Source: Alteripontixanthobacter sp.
GTDB taxonomy: Bacteria > Pseudomonadota > Alphaproteobacteria > Sphingomonadales > Sphingomonadaceae
DNA length: 64,000 nt
Direction: 5' to 3'
NCBI GenBank assembly: GCA_039968605.1
Contig: JBDVPM010000008.1
Location: forward strand, 2,222,968-2,286,967
The notes under the pieces were generated by a model. That model worked only from the letters and a program-made list of their open reading frames with translations, ran no database searches and had not been told where the DNA came from. The position numbers and the translations under genes are program-made. This document shows positions 9,932 through 18,203 of the stretch, piece after piece (position 1 is the first letter of the stretch; every line of letters starts with the position of its first letter).

Positions 9932-10204
9932 CTATGTAACTCTGCAACCCGTCAGTCCATTTACAAGACGTACGAAGGAAATGAGCAGTTCGTCATCGGG
10001 GGCATCTTCGTCAAATATCGGAAAATCAGTAGGATTGCCTCCGGGACGGCCTTGCTGATTGCACCTAACGACATTCAAATAGCGGCCCGTTTTTGCCCAA
10101 TCTCGATCGTCTGTCTTCCGCTGAATCCACGCCCTCTTATAACAGTCATTTGCTTGCTCCCATTCGATGTAAGGTGAGCCGTTACCGTCTCTTTTGATTT
10201 CCAT
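9932..10204 (-). CDS. Unrecognised small protein in low-GC DNA
   Basis: 90 residues, mixed charge, no signal peptide or membrane segment; Trp/Tyr-rich first half and an acidic stretch FDEDAPDDELL near the C-terminus. I do not recognise the family. The ATG at 10204 is chosen because a strong AGAGGAG ribosome binding site lies about 7 bases before it; the frame is open back to an ATG at 10312, which would give 126 residues. A hand count of 9961-10200 gives about 48 percent GC, against about 70 percent in the adjoining arfB sequence, which suggests recent acquisition. It ends 2 bases from the end of arfB in convergent orientation. Confidence 0.6.
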   Translation of the reverse strand: MEIKRDGNGSPYIEWEQANDCYKRAWIQRKTDDRDWAKTGRYLNVVRCNQQGRPGGNPTDFPIFDEDAPDDELLISFVRLVNGLTGCRVT

Positions 10205-10233
10205 CACGATCTCCTCTGGATGTTGTTGTTTGC

Positions 10234-10261
10234 TTGACTCTATCAACGATTTCGCTAATTG
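10234..10261 (+). promoter_or_regulatory. Possible sigma-70-type promoter for rpmG
   Basis: TTGACT (10234-10239) matches the -35 consensus at five of six positions. The best -10 in range is the weak GCTAATT at 10255-10261. It sits in an AT-rich stretch about 80 bases before the L33 gene. The -10 is poor, so this is tentative. Confidence 0.3.
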
Positions 10262-10342
10262 GCGCGCTTGAATGGCGGCGCAGCGCGTCGCCTGTTGTTT
10301 TTTGGCCGTCATCCGGCCCCAGCAAACTTTCAGGAATACACG

Positions 10343-10510
10343 ATGGCGAAGTCCGCAACCGTCAAGATCAAGCTCGTCAGCACGGCCGATACGGGCTTCT
10401 ATTACGTGACCAAGAAGAACCCGCGCAACATCACGGAAAAGATGACCTTCCGCAAATACGACCCCGTCGTGCGCAAGCATGTCGAGTTCAAGGAAGCCAA
10501 GATCAAGTAA
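10343..10510 (+). CDS. rpmG: 50S ribosomal protein L33
   Basis: 55 residues, basic, starting [19 protein letters not shown] and with the conserved [15 protein letters not shown] end. It has no cysteine at all, so it is the zinc-independent (C-minus) form of L33. Start ATG follows an AGGA at 10332-10335. In-frame upstream codons exist but do not belong to L33. Confidence 0.97.
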   Translation: MAKSATVKIKLVSTADTGFYYVTKKNPRNITEKMTFRKYDPVVRKHVEFKEAKIK

Positions 10511-10573
10511 GCTGAATGTCCGGAACCAACCGGGTTCAGTGACAGTTCAACGCCGCGAGCCTAAACGCGGAGT

Positions 10574-11245
10574 ATGAAAACCTTGTCCCATATCATGAAC
10601 AGGCCCCTGCGCACGGCTTTTGCCGCCGCGCTCGCGCTTTCCCTGCCCGCTGCCGGAATGCTGGCGCTGCCTGCCCCGGCGGAGGCGCAATCCTCCGCTG
10701 GCGATCTGGACCGCGCCGTTTCGGCGCTGCGCGGCATTTCCACGATGAAAGCCAATTTCGTCCAGACCGACCGGCTTGGCCAGTCGGTAAATGGTGTTTT
10801 GACGCTGAAGCGCCCGGGCAAGATCCGTTTCCAATATGAAAAAAGCGTGCCGATGCTGATCGTCAGCAACGGCAAGTCGCTCTATTATGTGGATTACGAG
10901 GTCAACCAGGTCCAGCGCTGGCCGATCCAGAAATCGCCGCTTGGCGCGCTGCTCGATCCCGGTCGCGACGTAAAGAAATACGGCAAGCTGGTGCCGACGA
11001 ACAATTCGCGCGTCGTCAGTATCGAAGTGCGCGATCCCTCGCGTCCCGAATTCGGTGTGATCACGATGATTTTCGTGCGCAAGCCATCGGCCCCGGGCGG
11101 GCTGGAACTGGCCAGCTGGGTCGCACTCGATTCGCAGAACCAGCGCACCACCGTGCGGCTCAACAACCATCGCTACGGCGCCAGCGTTGCCGACAGCGCG
11201 TTCAGGTTCCGCGATCCGCGCCGCTCCTCCCGTCGCCCGGGCTGA
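10574..11245 (+). CDS. lolA: Outer-membrane lipoprotein carrier protein LolA
   Basis: 223 residues. Signal peptide about 1-38 ending APAEAQ. The mature part has the LolA pattern of an open beta-barrel: MKANFVQTDRLGQSVNGVLTLKRPGKIRFQYE at its start, followed by YYVDYEVNQVQRWPI. It ferries lipoproteins across the periplasm from LolCDE to the outer membrane. This alphaproteobacterial type is sometimes annotated as outer membrane lipoprotein carrier-related. Three small lipoproteins in this window are plausible clients. Confidence 0.92.
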   Translation: MKTLSHIMNRPLRTAFAAALALSLPAAGMLALPAPAEAQSSAGDLDRAVSALRGISTMKANFVQTDRLGQSVNGVLTLKRPGKIRFQYEKSVPMLIVSNGKSLYYVDYEVNQVQRWPIQKSPLGALLDPGRDVKKYGKLVPTNNSRVVSIEVRDPSRPEFGVITMIFVRKPSAPGGLELASWVALDSQNQRTTVRLNNHRYGASVADSAFRFRDPRRSSRRPG

Positions 11246-11352
11246 ACGGTTCGGGGACCAACGGTTTACACAATACGACCGGCGGCATGGGCCCGTTCAT
11301 AAGGCGGAAAGCCGGGCAGGCGTAAAACCAAAATTGCGGATGGTCGCGGAGC

Positions 11353-11428
11353 GGGTTTCCCCCCTGTTGCCCTGACTTCGAATACCGGCCTGATGCAACA
11401 AGCGTGACGAACGCTGACATGGAAACCC
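11353..11428 (+). ncRNA. Candidate structured RNA (three-way junction)
   Basis: Perfect complementary pairs define a compact fold. Closing stem GGGTTTCC (11353-11360) pairs with GGAAACCC (11421-11428). Inside it TGTTGC (11365-11370) pairs with GCAACA (11395-11400), and AGCGT (11401-11405) pairs with ACGCT (11411-11415). The 3' strand of the closing stem is also the 5' strand of the terminator at 11423-11461, so the two folds exclude each other, as in a riboswitch or attenuator. It matches no riboswitch class known to me. A small RNA ending at the terminator is the other reading. Confidence 0.4.
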
Positions 11429-11461
11429 CCGTGCCATTGCCCCCGGCGCGGGGGTTTTTTT
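11423..11461 (+). terminator. Intrinsic terminator
   Basis: AAACCCCCG (11423-11431) pairs with CGGGGGTTT (11449-11457), followed directly by a run of seven T (11455-11461). It would end transcription from lolA or attenuate transcription into xth. Confidence 0.75.
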
Positions 11462-11570
11462 GTGGTTTGTGTGCAGCAGTTGCCGGAGCTTCGGGCGCAG
11501 AACGCTGGCAGCCGAGGCTAAACAAAAACTCTCCGTTGCCCCAATCGCCGCAGCCCCCTATCCGCACCGC

Positions 11571-12371
11571 ATGTCGTCGAACAAAGTCTCCGTAGCATCC
11601 TGGAACATCAATTCCGTCCGCCTTCGCATGCCCATCGTGGAGCGGTTTCTGACCGAGCAGGCGCCCGACGTGCTCTGCCTGCAGGAAATCAAGACGGTGG
11701 AGGAAACCTTTCCGTTCGAAGCGTTCAATGCGCTGGGTTACACCCATCACGCGGTGCATGGGCAAAAGGGTTATCACGGGGTGGCTACCGTCAGCCGCCT
11801 GCCGCTCCGCGAATTTTCGCGCCATGACTGGCAGGATAATGGCGAAGCGCGGCATGTCGGAGTAGAGCTGGTCGATCACGATATGGTGATCGAAAACGTC
11901 TATGTTCCGGCGGGCGGCGACATTCCCGACCGCGAAAAGAACATGAAATTCGGCCAGAAGCTGGATTTTCTCGAACGCATGACTCGCTGGGCGGAGCAGG
12001 TCGAGCGGCCCAGCCTGATTGTCGGCGATTTCAACATCGCACCGCTGGAAAGCGACGTGTGGAGCCACAAGCAGCTGCTCAAGGTCGTCAGCCACACCCC
12101 GCTCGAGGTCGAGACGCTCGACCGGTTCAAATCGGCCCATGGCTGGACCGATATCGGGCGCGAATTTATCCGCGATCCGGACCGCTATTACAGCTGGTGG
12201 AGCTACCGCGCGAAGGATCACACCAAGGGCGACCGGGGTCGGCGGCTCGACCACATGTGGGCCAGTCCCGAGCTTGCCAGGCAAGCGACCGGGCACAGCG
12301 TCCATGAGGATGCGCGCGGGTGGGAAAAACCTTCCGACCATGTGCCCCTCGTCACCGAGTTCGACCTGTGA
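11571..12371 (+). CDS. xth: Exodeoxyribonuclease III (AP endonuclease)
   Basis: 266 residues, endonuclease/exonuclease/phosphatase fold. Key motifs in order: SWNINSVR near the N-terminus, LQEIK (metal Glu), VYVPAGGD, GDFNIAP (catalytic Asp/Asn), RRLDHMWAS and SDHVPLV (catalytic His). It repairs abasic sites in base excision repair. The ATG at 11571 gives the usual length; the open frame upstream is leader. Confidence 0.95.
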   Translation: MSSNKVSVASWNINSVRLRMPIVERFLTEQAPDVLCLQEIKTVEETFPFEAFNALGYTHHAVHGQKGYHGVATVSRLPLREFSRHDWQDNGEARHVGVELVDHDMVIENVYVPAGGDIPDREKNMKFGQKLDFLERMTRWAEQVERPSLIVGDFNIAPLESDVWSHKQLLKVVSHTPLEVETLDRFKSAHGWTDIGREFIRDPDRYYSWWSYRAKDHTKGDRGRRLDHMWASPELARQATGHSVHEDARGWEKPSDHVPLVTEFDL

Positions 12372-13470
12372 CGGAGCGGGATCTCTGACAGCGCCGCACC
12401 CCTCGGCCACGCCGTCCCCGTCGCGGCGAACCGCGCAGGCCATCGATGCGCTGCGCCACGGCTGGCCGATCGCATTTGGCAGCGGCAGAATCCTGCTACC
12501 GGTCGAGACGGCAATTGCAGCCGACGCCAAATCGGACCGCATGCTGATTTCGGACGCGCGGGCCGCCACGCTCAAACTGACCAACCAACGCGCGGCCGCG
12601 CAGCCCCATGCCCCGGTGCTGATCCACGGAGCCGAGCCTTTCGATCTGGCGGCGGCGCTGCCGATTGCCGACCCGGCGCTGGATTTGGCGAGCCCGCTTA
12701 AAGGTCCATTCAAGGCCGAGCCGCTGGAATGGCAGGACGATGCCGCCGCCGCGCTGGAGCTCGCGCGGCTGGCCGGTATCCTGCCCGCCTTCATGGTCGA
12801 TCCGGACAATGCCGGCGAAGCGCAGCCGATTTCCGCCGCCGATCTGGAAGCATGGCGCGGCGGACAAAATCTCGCCATCGCCACCCGCGCAAGGCTGCCG
12901 ATTGCCGCCGCGCCTGACGCGGAAATCATCGCCTTTCGCTCTTCCGACGATACGCGCGAACATGTAGCGCTTGTCATCGGGCGGCGCTCGGGCGACAATC
13001 CGCCGCTGGTGCGGCTGCACAGCGAATGCCTGACCGGCGATATACTCGGCAGCCTGAAATGCGATTGCGGGCCGCAACTGGATGCCGCGCTGGACGCGAT
13101 GGCGCGAGATTCGCGCGAGCGGGACGGCTGGGGCGTTTTGCTTTATTTGCGCCAGGAAGGCAGGGGGATAGGATTAATCAATAAGTTGCGGGCATACCGC
13201 CTGCAGGATCAGGGATTCGACACCGTGGACGCGAATACGCGCCTCGGTCTGCCTGATGAAGCGCGTGATTTTCCCGTCGCCGCGCGCATGTTGGAATTGA
13301 TGGGAATCGGGCGAATTCGCTTAATGACGAATAATCCGAACAAAGTCGTCGCATTGCAAAACAGGGGCATCGATGTGTTGGAAAGAGTGAGCCACCAACT
13401 ACCGGAAAATCCGCATAACCGCCGCTATTTGGCGACCAAGCGCGACCGTCACGGACATATTCTGAGATGA
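12340..13470 (+). CDS. ribA: GTP cyclohydrolase II
   Basis: First step of riboflavin synthesis. The C-terminal 200 residues are clearly RibA: zinc ligands in SECLTGDILGSLKCDCG, LYLRQEGRGIGL, and LMTNNPNKVVALQ. The first 170 or so residues contain no recognisable dihydroxybutanone-phosphate synthase active site, as is usual for alphaproteobacterial single-function RibA of this length. The start is uncertain. The only in-frame ATG is 12340, inside the xth end; a CTG at 12385, nine bases after GGAG, would give MTAPHPSATP and avoid the overlap. Overlaps the next gene by 4 bases. Confidence 0.92.
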   Translation: MCPSSPSSTCDGAGSLTAPHPSATPSPSRRTAQAIDALRHGWPIAFGSGRILLPVETAIAADAKSDRMLISDARAATLKLTNQRAAAQPHAPVLIHGAEPFDLAAALPIADPALDLASPLKGPFKAEPLEWQDDAAAALELARLAGILPAFMVDPDNAGEAQPISAADLEAWRGGQNLAIATRARLPIAAAPDAEIIAFRSSDDTREHVALVIGRRSGDNPPLVRLHSECLTGDILGSLKCDCGPQLDAALDAMARDSRERDGWGVLLYLRQEGRGIGLINKLRAYRLQDQGFDTVDANTRLGLPDEARDFPVAARMLELMGIGRIRLMTNNPNKVVALQNRGIDVLERVSHQLPENPHNRRYLATKRDRHGHILR

Positions 13471-13979
13471 CTGCTATCGCGATCCGGCCCGAAGAGCCGG
13501 GGGACGAAGCCGCCATTCACGCTCTGACCCAGGCCGCATTTCGCGATATGCCGTTCAGCGATGGCAGCGAACCGGACCTGGTCGATCGGCTGCGCGCCGA
13601 TGGCGATCTGGCGCTAAGCCTGGTCGCGGTGAATATGGACGAGGCCATAGTCGGCCATATCGCCTTTTCTCCTGTAGCAATCGCAGATGGGTCGGCTGGC
13701 TGGTTCCAGCTCAGTCCGGTTTCTGTCATCCCTTCGGGCCAACGCAGCGGAATTGGCAGCGCGCTGATCTTGCGCGGCTTGGCCGATTTGCGCGCAAGCG
13801 GCGCAAAGGGCTGCGTTTTGCTGGGCGACCCGGAATATTACGGTCGGTTCGGGTTCGAGCACGACCCTGCGCTGGAACTTCCCGGCTACCCGCCATCGGC
13901 GTTGCGGCGACTGGTGTTCGAGGGCGATCCACCCACAGGCCGGGTTTCCCTGCCGCCGGCCTACTCGCTCGCAGAATGA
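13467..13979 (+). CDS. GNAT-family N-acetyltransferase (YhbS-like)
   Basis: 170 residues. Acetyl-CoA binding motif A is seen in VSVIPSGQRSGIGSALILRGL, and the C-terminal pattern GCVLLGDPEYYGRFGFE is typical of the YhbS branch. The substrate is unknown. It is coupled to ribA (ATGA overlap) and converges on psd, with 19 bases shared. Confidence 0.88.
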   Translation: MTAIAIRPEEPGDEAAIHALTQAAFRDMPFSDGSEPDLVDRLRADGDLALSLVAVNMDEAIVGHIAFSPVAIADGSAGWFQLSPVSVIPSGQRSGIGSALILRGLADLRASGAKGCVLLGDPEYYGRFGFEHDPALELPGYPPSALRRLVFEGDPPTGRVSLPPAYSLAE

Positions 13980-14827
13980 AGCTTACTCGCGATTTCCTGC
14001 CCCATACGGACCACGCTGCCTGCCTGTAGCTCGGGTGCAAATTGCACCTGTCCTTCCTCGAACAGAAGCACCACGGTCGAACCGAGCAGGAAACGGCCCA
14101 TCTCGTCGCCCGCGGCGAGCTGCACCGGACCGGATGGCTGCTCGGTGACCACGCGCTTGCCCCGGCCGCGTTCGGGCGGCTCGACCCGCCCGCCCCAGAC
14201 TGTTTCGATCCCTGCCACGATCATCGCGCCGACCATCACGCTGGCCACCGCGCCCAGATCGGTATCGAAGCGGCAGACCAGCCGCTCGTTGCGCGCAAAC
14301 AGGCCGGGTACCGCCGCAGCAGTGGTAGTGTTGACCGAAAACAGGTCGCCGGGAACATAGGCGGTCGATTCCAGAGTGCCCGTTACCGGCATGTGGACGC
14401 GGTGATAGTCTCTAGGGCTGAGATAGATCGTGATGAAATCGCCCTTGCGGAAGCGCTCCGCCATGGCCTCATCGCCGCCGAGCAGTTCGCTTACCGTATA
14501 AAGGTGCCCCTTGGCCTGAAGAATCTTGCCATCCTCGATCCGGCCTAGCTGGCTGACCGCGCCATCGGCGGGACACAGCACGTGGGTCGCCGGATCGGCC
14601 AGCGGCCGCGCTCCGGGCTTCAGAGCGCGGGTGAAAAAATCGTTGAAGCTGGCAAACTCGCCCAGGCTTTTCTGGGCCTCTGCCATATCGACATCGTAAG
14701 CGGCGACGAAGCGCCGGATAAGACGGTCGCGCAGCCATGGCTTCTCGCTCGCAGCAATGCTGCCGGCAAAACGGGTCAGGCCGAGTTGCGGGAGGGCATG
14801 CTGAAGCCAGATGAACGGACTGCTCAT
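13961..14827 (-). CDS. psd: Phosphatidylserine decarboxylase proenzyme
   Basis: 288 residues. The self-cleavage motif LGST that forms the pyruvoyl cofactor is in RFLLGSTVVLLFEEG near the C-terminus. Other family marks: ASFNDFFTRALKPGARP, CPADGAVSQ, FITIYLSPRDYHRVHMPV and VGAMIVAGIE. It makes phosphatidylethanolamine at the inner membrane. The ATG at 14827 gives the normal proteobacterial N-terminus; the longer frame upstream overlaps the next gene and is not family sequence. Confidence 0.96.
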   Translation of the reverse strand: MSSPFIWLQHALPQLGLTRFAGSIAASEKPWLRDRLIRRFVAAYDVDMAEAQKSLGEFASFNDFFTRALKPGARPLADPATHVLCPADGAVSQLGRIEDGKILQAKGHLYTVSELLGGDEAMAERFRKGDFITIYLSPRDYHRVHMPVTGTLESTAYVPGDLFSVNTTTAAAVPGLFARNERLVCRFDTDLGAVASVMVGAMIVAGIETVWGGRVEPPERGRGKRVVTEQPSGPVQLAAGDEMGRFLLGSTVVLLFEEGQVQFAPELQAGSVVRMGQEIASKLHSASE

Positions 14828-14855
14828 TGCGAGGCGCCGCGAATGAGAGCGATGA

Positions 14856-15119
14856 TCATCTAAGCTGGGAATCCTTGCTGCCGCGGCGATTGAAATTGGA
14901 ATGACGGACCTGCCCATCTCGCGCAGCCTGGCATGAAACACAGGTGCGCGTCGCGGGCAAGGCGAGCCGCCGCTTTTGCGGAATATCCTCGCCGCAATCC
15001 TCGCAATATTCGGCGCCCGGCCCGCTGGGCATACGCGCCCGCGCCGCTGCCACCGCATCGTTCACACTATCGTCGATCTGATCCTGAACCGCGCCATCGC
15101 GCGTCCATCCGCCTGCCAT
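14856..15119 (-). CDS. DksA/TraR-family zinc-finger protein
   Basis: 87 residues. The C4 finger is CEDCGEDIPQKRRLALPATRTCVSC in form: two Cys pairs spaced as in DksA/TraR. An acidic N-terminal helix is short, so it resembles TraR or the short phage-type members more than full DksA. A perfect AGGAGG lies 8 bases before the ATG. Members bind the RNA polymerase secondary channel; whether this one does is inference. It lies 28 bases before psd. Confidence 0.88.
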   Translation of the reverse strand: MAGGWTRDGAVQDQIDDSVNDAVAAARARMPSGPGAEYCEDCGEDIPQKRRLALPATRTCVSCQAARDGQVRHSNFNRRGSKDSQLR

Positions 15120-15167
15120 CTTTCGTGCCTCCTGCCAAATAAACGAGGCGAGGTGGCGGCAGTTCCG

Positions 15168-16187
15168 TCAGCGGCGCTCGAAGCGCTCCAGCCCGGGCGC
15201 CAGCGTGTTGGGTCCGATGGCGATCTCGTCACCCGACCAATCGGCCACGAATGCGCTGCTGCGCCGCACAGAGGGCGCGAAACGCGCATCGTTGCCGGCG
15301 ATCTGCAAGCCTTGCGCGCCGTGCTTTCCGCCTTCCGCCGCCACGGCGATGAAGGCGGAGTAATTTTCCTTGTCCTGCCCCTGCACGAACCAGTTATTGG
15401 TAATCTGGCCGCGCGATCCTTCGGGCAGGTCGATCATGTAATTGGTCCCGCGCCCCCGGGCATCGTCGAAACTGCTTTCGGCCACTTCCACGACACGCGC
15501 GCGCGCCTTGACGTAATGGCCGCCAGTGCCGCGCTCGAAGCGCGACCGGGTAATCCGCAGCTGGCCGTAATCGCCAATATAGACCGAATGGGCACAGCCG
15601 CCCGAACCTTCGCATGTGCCAAGGCCCGAGAAAGTCGATTTGTCGATCACGATTTGCCCCGATGGGTCGTTCGCAGTGAGAATGCCCTGCTGGCTATCCA
15701 TGAACCAGCTTTGCGCAACCATCAGGTTGCCCTGTTCCAGCCGGATACCAGCACCGTTGAAATCGGGCACCGCCATGCGGCGGAACACCAATCCGGAAAT
15801 TTGCGCATCGCGCCCGCGCAGCACCAGCGCCGCCTTGCCTTCGCAGGTTACGCCGTCGAAAACGGACGCGCCCGGCTCGCTGGCGAGATAGGCGATCGAG
15901 CCGCCCTCCTGCACCGCGCATTGGCGATAGGTGCCCGGCGCAATCGCGATCGAACCACTGCCATCGCCGATCGCATCGACCGCATCCTGCAATCGGTCGT
16001 ACCCCTGCCCGCTTTCCACCACGGTAAAGGCTGCCGAGCGGGCCGGACCCTGCGCCAACAGCGCGGCGGCAGGTATTGCGGCAACGGCCAGGGCGGCGAT
16101 GGCCCCGGCGATGAGCAGGGACGGACGACTTGCCTGGGCCTGCGGGGACGTATTGCGGACGGACTGGTTTCGGGCGGAGTTTTCCAT
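15168..16187 (-). CDS. Secreted or membrane-anchored right-handed beta-helix protein
   Basis: 339 residues from the ATG at 16187; a TTG at 16205 is possible but has no ribosome binding site. A hydrophobic segment about 25-47 is either a signal peptide or a single anchor. The rest has the repetitive short-strand pattern of parallel beta-helix proteins (for example GAGIRLEQGNLMVAQSWFMDSQQGILTAND), with DAVDAIGDG near the start as in periplasmic copper-binding and pectin-lyase-like folds. No pectin-lyase active site is apparent. A polysaccharide-binding or -processing role is guesswork. Confidence 0.75.
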   Translation of the reverse strand: MENSARNQSVRNTSPQAQASRPSLLIAGAIAALAVAAIPAAALLAQGPARSAAFTVVESGQGYDRLQDAVDAIGDGSGSIAIAPGTYRQCAVQEGGSIAYLASEPGASVFDGVTCEGKAALVLRGRDAQISGLVFRRMAVPDFNGAGIRLEQGNLMVAQSWFMDSQQGILTANDPSGQIVIDKSTFSGLGTCEGSGGCAHSVYIGDYGQLRITRSRFERGTGGHYVKARARVVEVAESSFDDARGRGTNYMIDLPEGSRGQITNNWFVQGQDKENYSAFIAVAAEGGKHGAQGLQIAGNDARFAPSVRRSSAFVADWSGDEIAIGPNTLAPGLERFERR

Positions 16188-16257
16188 ACCCCCGCGAATA
16201 AACAAGCACGGTTAACAAATCGCTAAATCGGCTGCCGACCACTTCCAGCGGAGTCGT

Positions 16258-18072
16258 TCAATGCCGCCGGATTACCGCAAGAAACGCGTCGGCATACGCA
16301 TCCAGCTTCTTTGCCCCCACGCCCGAGATCTCGCCGAAATGGGCGCGGTCGGACGGGCGCATCTTGGCCATTTCGCGCAAGGAGGCATCGCTGAACACGA
16401 CATAGGGCGGAACCTGTGCCTCTTTCGCCAGGTCGCGGCGCAGATCGCGCAGCGCCTCGAACAGCGGATCGCCGACCGGGTTGGGGGTGGCATCACCGCG
16501 CCGCTTGCGGCTCTTGCGCTGTTTTTTCGGGGGCAGAACGATTTCGACCTCTTTCCCCCCGGTCAATATGGCGCGCGCATCGCCCGCCAGTGCCAGCCCG
16601 CCATGATCATTCGCCGTCAGTGCGCCGCGTGCCTGCAAAGACCGCGAGACGACCGGCAGCAGCCGCGCATCTTCGGCATCGACGATTCCGAAGACGCTGA
16701 GCTTGTCGTGACCGCGCGAGAGCACCCGCTCATCCGCCGATCCGGTGAGCACCTTGGCCAGATGGCCCAAGCCGAAGCTCTGCCCGGTGCGATAGGCCGC
16801 GCTGAGCAATTTGCGCGCCAGCTGGGTCGCATCCACCACGGCGGGCGCTTCCAGGCAATTGTCGCAATTGCCGCAATTGTCGGGCGGATCCTCGCCGAAA
16901 TGGCGCAGCAGCACGGCGCGGCGACAACCTGGAGTTTCCACCAATGCGGCGAGTGCGTTAAGCCGGGCGGCCTCCCCTTCGCGGCGATCCTCCGGAGTGT
17001 CGGACAACCATTTGCGCGCCTGCGCAAAATCGCTGGCGGACCAGAACATCGTCGCGCGCGCCGGATCGCCATCGCGGCCCGCGCGGCCGGTTTCCTGGTA
17101 ATAGGCCTCGATCGATTTGGGGATGCCGGCATGGGCCACGAAGCGGACATCTGGCTTGTCGATCCCCATTCCGAAAGCGATGGTGGCGACGATCACCATA
17201 TCCTCGCTCGCCACGAAATCGGCCTGGTTGGCGGCGCGCACTTCCGGCGCCAGCCCTGCATGATAGGGCAACACCGTGCGCCCGGTCGCGGCGGCGAGCT
17301 GGTCGGCCAGCTGCTCCACCTGTTTGCGGCTGCGGGCATAGACGATGCCCGGCCCCGGAACCTGGGCCATCAGCCCGGCGATTTGGGCGGGCGCCCCGTC
17401 GCGGCCCCGAATGGCGTAATGGATATTGGGCCGGTCGAACCCGGCGACGATCAACCCATCTTCGGGAATGCCCAGCTGAGCCAGTATATCGGCCCGCGTA
17501 TGCCGGTCCGCCGTAGCCGTCAGCGCCAGCCGCGGCACATCGGGAAATGCATCCATCAACGGGCGCAGCTGGCGATAATCGGGGCGGAAATCATGGCCCC
17601 ATTCGGAAACGCAGTGCGCTTCGTCGATCGCGAACAGGGCCAGCCGGGCAGAGTTCAGCAACTCGCGAAAATGCGGCTGGCTGGCGCGTTCTGGCGCAAC
17701 ATAGAGCAAGTCCAGCTCGCCCGCGCGAAACGCATCCAGCGTCTCGCGCCAATCGGCATCGGCGCTGGTCAGCGTGGCCGCGCGAATACCGTTGGCACGC
17801 GCCGAACGCAGCTGGTCATGCATCAGCGCGATCAGCGGGGAGACGACAACGCAGGTCCCCTCCATCATGGTGGCAGGCAGCTGATACGTCAGCGACTTGC
17901 CCGCCCCGGTCGGCATTACCGCCAGGGTGGAACGGCCAGCGAGCACCCGTTCCAGCACCTGCGCCTGCTTGCCGCGAAAATCGGCAAAGCCGAATGTCGT
18001 ACGCAGCGCCTCGCGCGCCGTATCGAGCGCGGCGGGTTGGTCCAGCACGGTATCGGGGGCCATATCCTGCAT
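16258..18072 (-). CDS. recQ: ATP-dependent DNA helicase RecQ
   Basis: 604 residues. Walker A MPTGAGKS near 53-60, DEAH box in AIDEAHCVSEWGHDFRPDY, motif VI QETGRAGRDG, a RecQ zinc site ending CGNCDNC near residue 400, winged helix, and a C-terminal HRDC domain about 525-604. This is the full RecQ layout. It acts in recombination and replication-fork repair. Divergent from the acidic lipoprotein gene that starts 132 bases away. Confidence 0.97.
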   Translation of the reverse strand: MQDMAPDTVLDQPAALDTAREALRTTFGFADFRGKQAQVLERVLAGRSTLAVMPTGAGKSLTYQLPATMMEGTCVVVSPLIALMHDQLRSARANGIRAATLTSADADWRETLDAFRAGELDLLYVAPERASQPHFRELLNSARLALFAIDEAHCVSEWGHDFRPDYRQLRPLMDAFPDVPRLALTATADRHTRADILAQLGIPEDGLIVAGFDRPNIHYAIRGRDGAPAQIAGLMAQVPGPGIVYARSRKQVEQLADQLAAATGRTVLPYHAGLAPEVRAANQADFVASEDMVIVATIAFGMGIDKPDVRFVAHAGIPKSIEAYYQETGRAGRDGDPARATMFWSASDFAQARKWLSDTPEDRREGEAARLNALAALVETPGCRRAVLLRHFGEDPPDNCGNCDNCLEAPAVVDATQLARKLLSAAYRTGQSFGLGHLAKVLTGSADERVLSRGHDKLSVFGIVDAEDARLLPVVSRSLQARGALTANDHGGLALAGDARAILTGGKEVEIVLPPKKQRKSRKRRGDATPNPVGDPLFEALRDLRRDLAKEAQVPPYVVFSDASLREMAKMRPSDRAHFGEISGVGAKKLDAYADAFLAVIRRH

Positions 18073-18203
18073 CGGGGCGCAGCCTTGGCAGATCGCCCGG
18101 CCCGCTTGAAGGGGCCAAATCGTTTTGTCCTTGGCGCAGCGCGCCGCCTCCGGCTAAAAGCGCCCGCGACCTTGTACGATATCCTACCAAAGAGGCAGAA
18201 CCG

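Larger units (their letters stand above)
11246..11570 (+). other. 325-base gene-free stretch between lolA and xth
   Basis: No credible reading frame. The first 105 bases show nothing that I can name. From 11353 onward it holds a potential three-way-junction RNA and an intrinsic terminator, listed separately, followed by about 110 bases of leader up to the xth start. Confidence 0.6.

Noticed and set aside
11390-11426. Hammerhead-like CTGATG and GAAAC in the candidate RNA
   Set aside because: The invariant A after CTGATG is replaced by C, and the required stems and cleavage site do not form.
11353-11428. tRNA or tRNA-like gene (76 bases with a paired end stem)
   Set aside because: Length and end stem fit by chance, but there is no D arm, no anticodon arm and no T arm in the right place on either strand.
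11353-11461. TPP, cobalamin, SAM, FMN or fluoride riboswitch
   Set aside because: None of the conserved core sequences of these classes is present.
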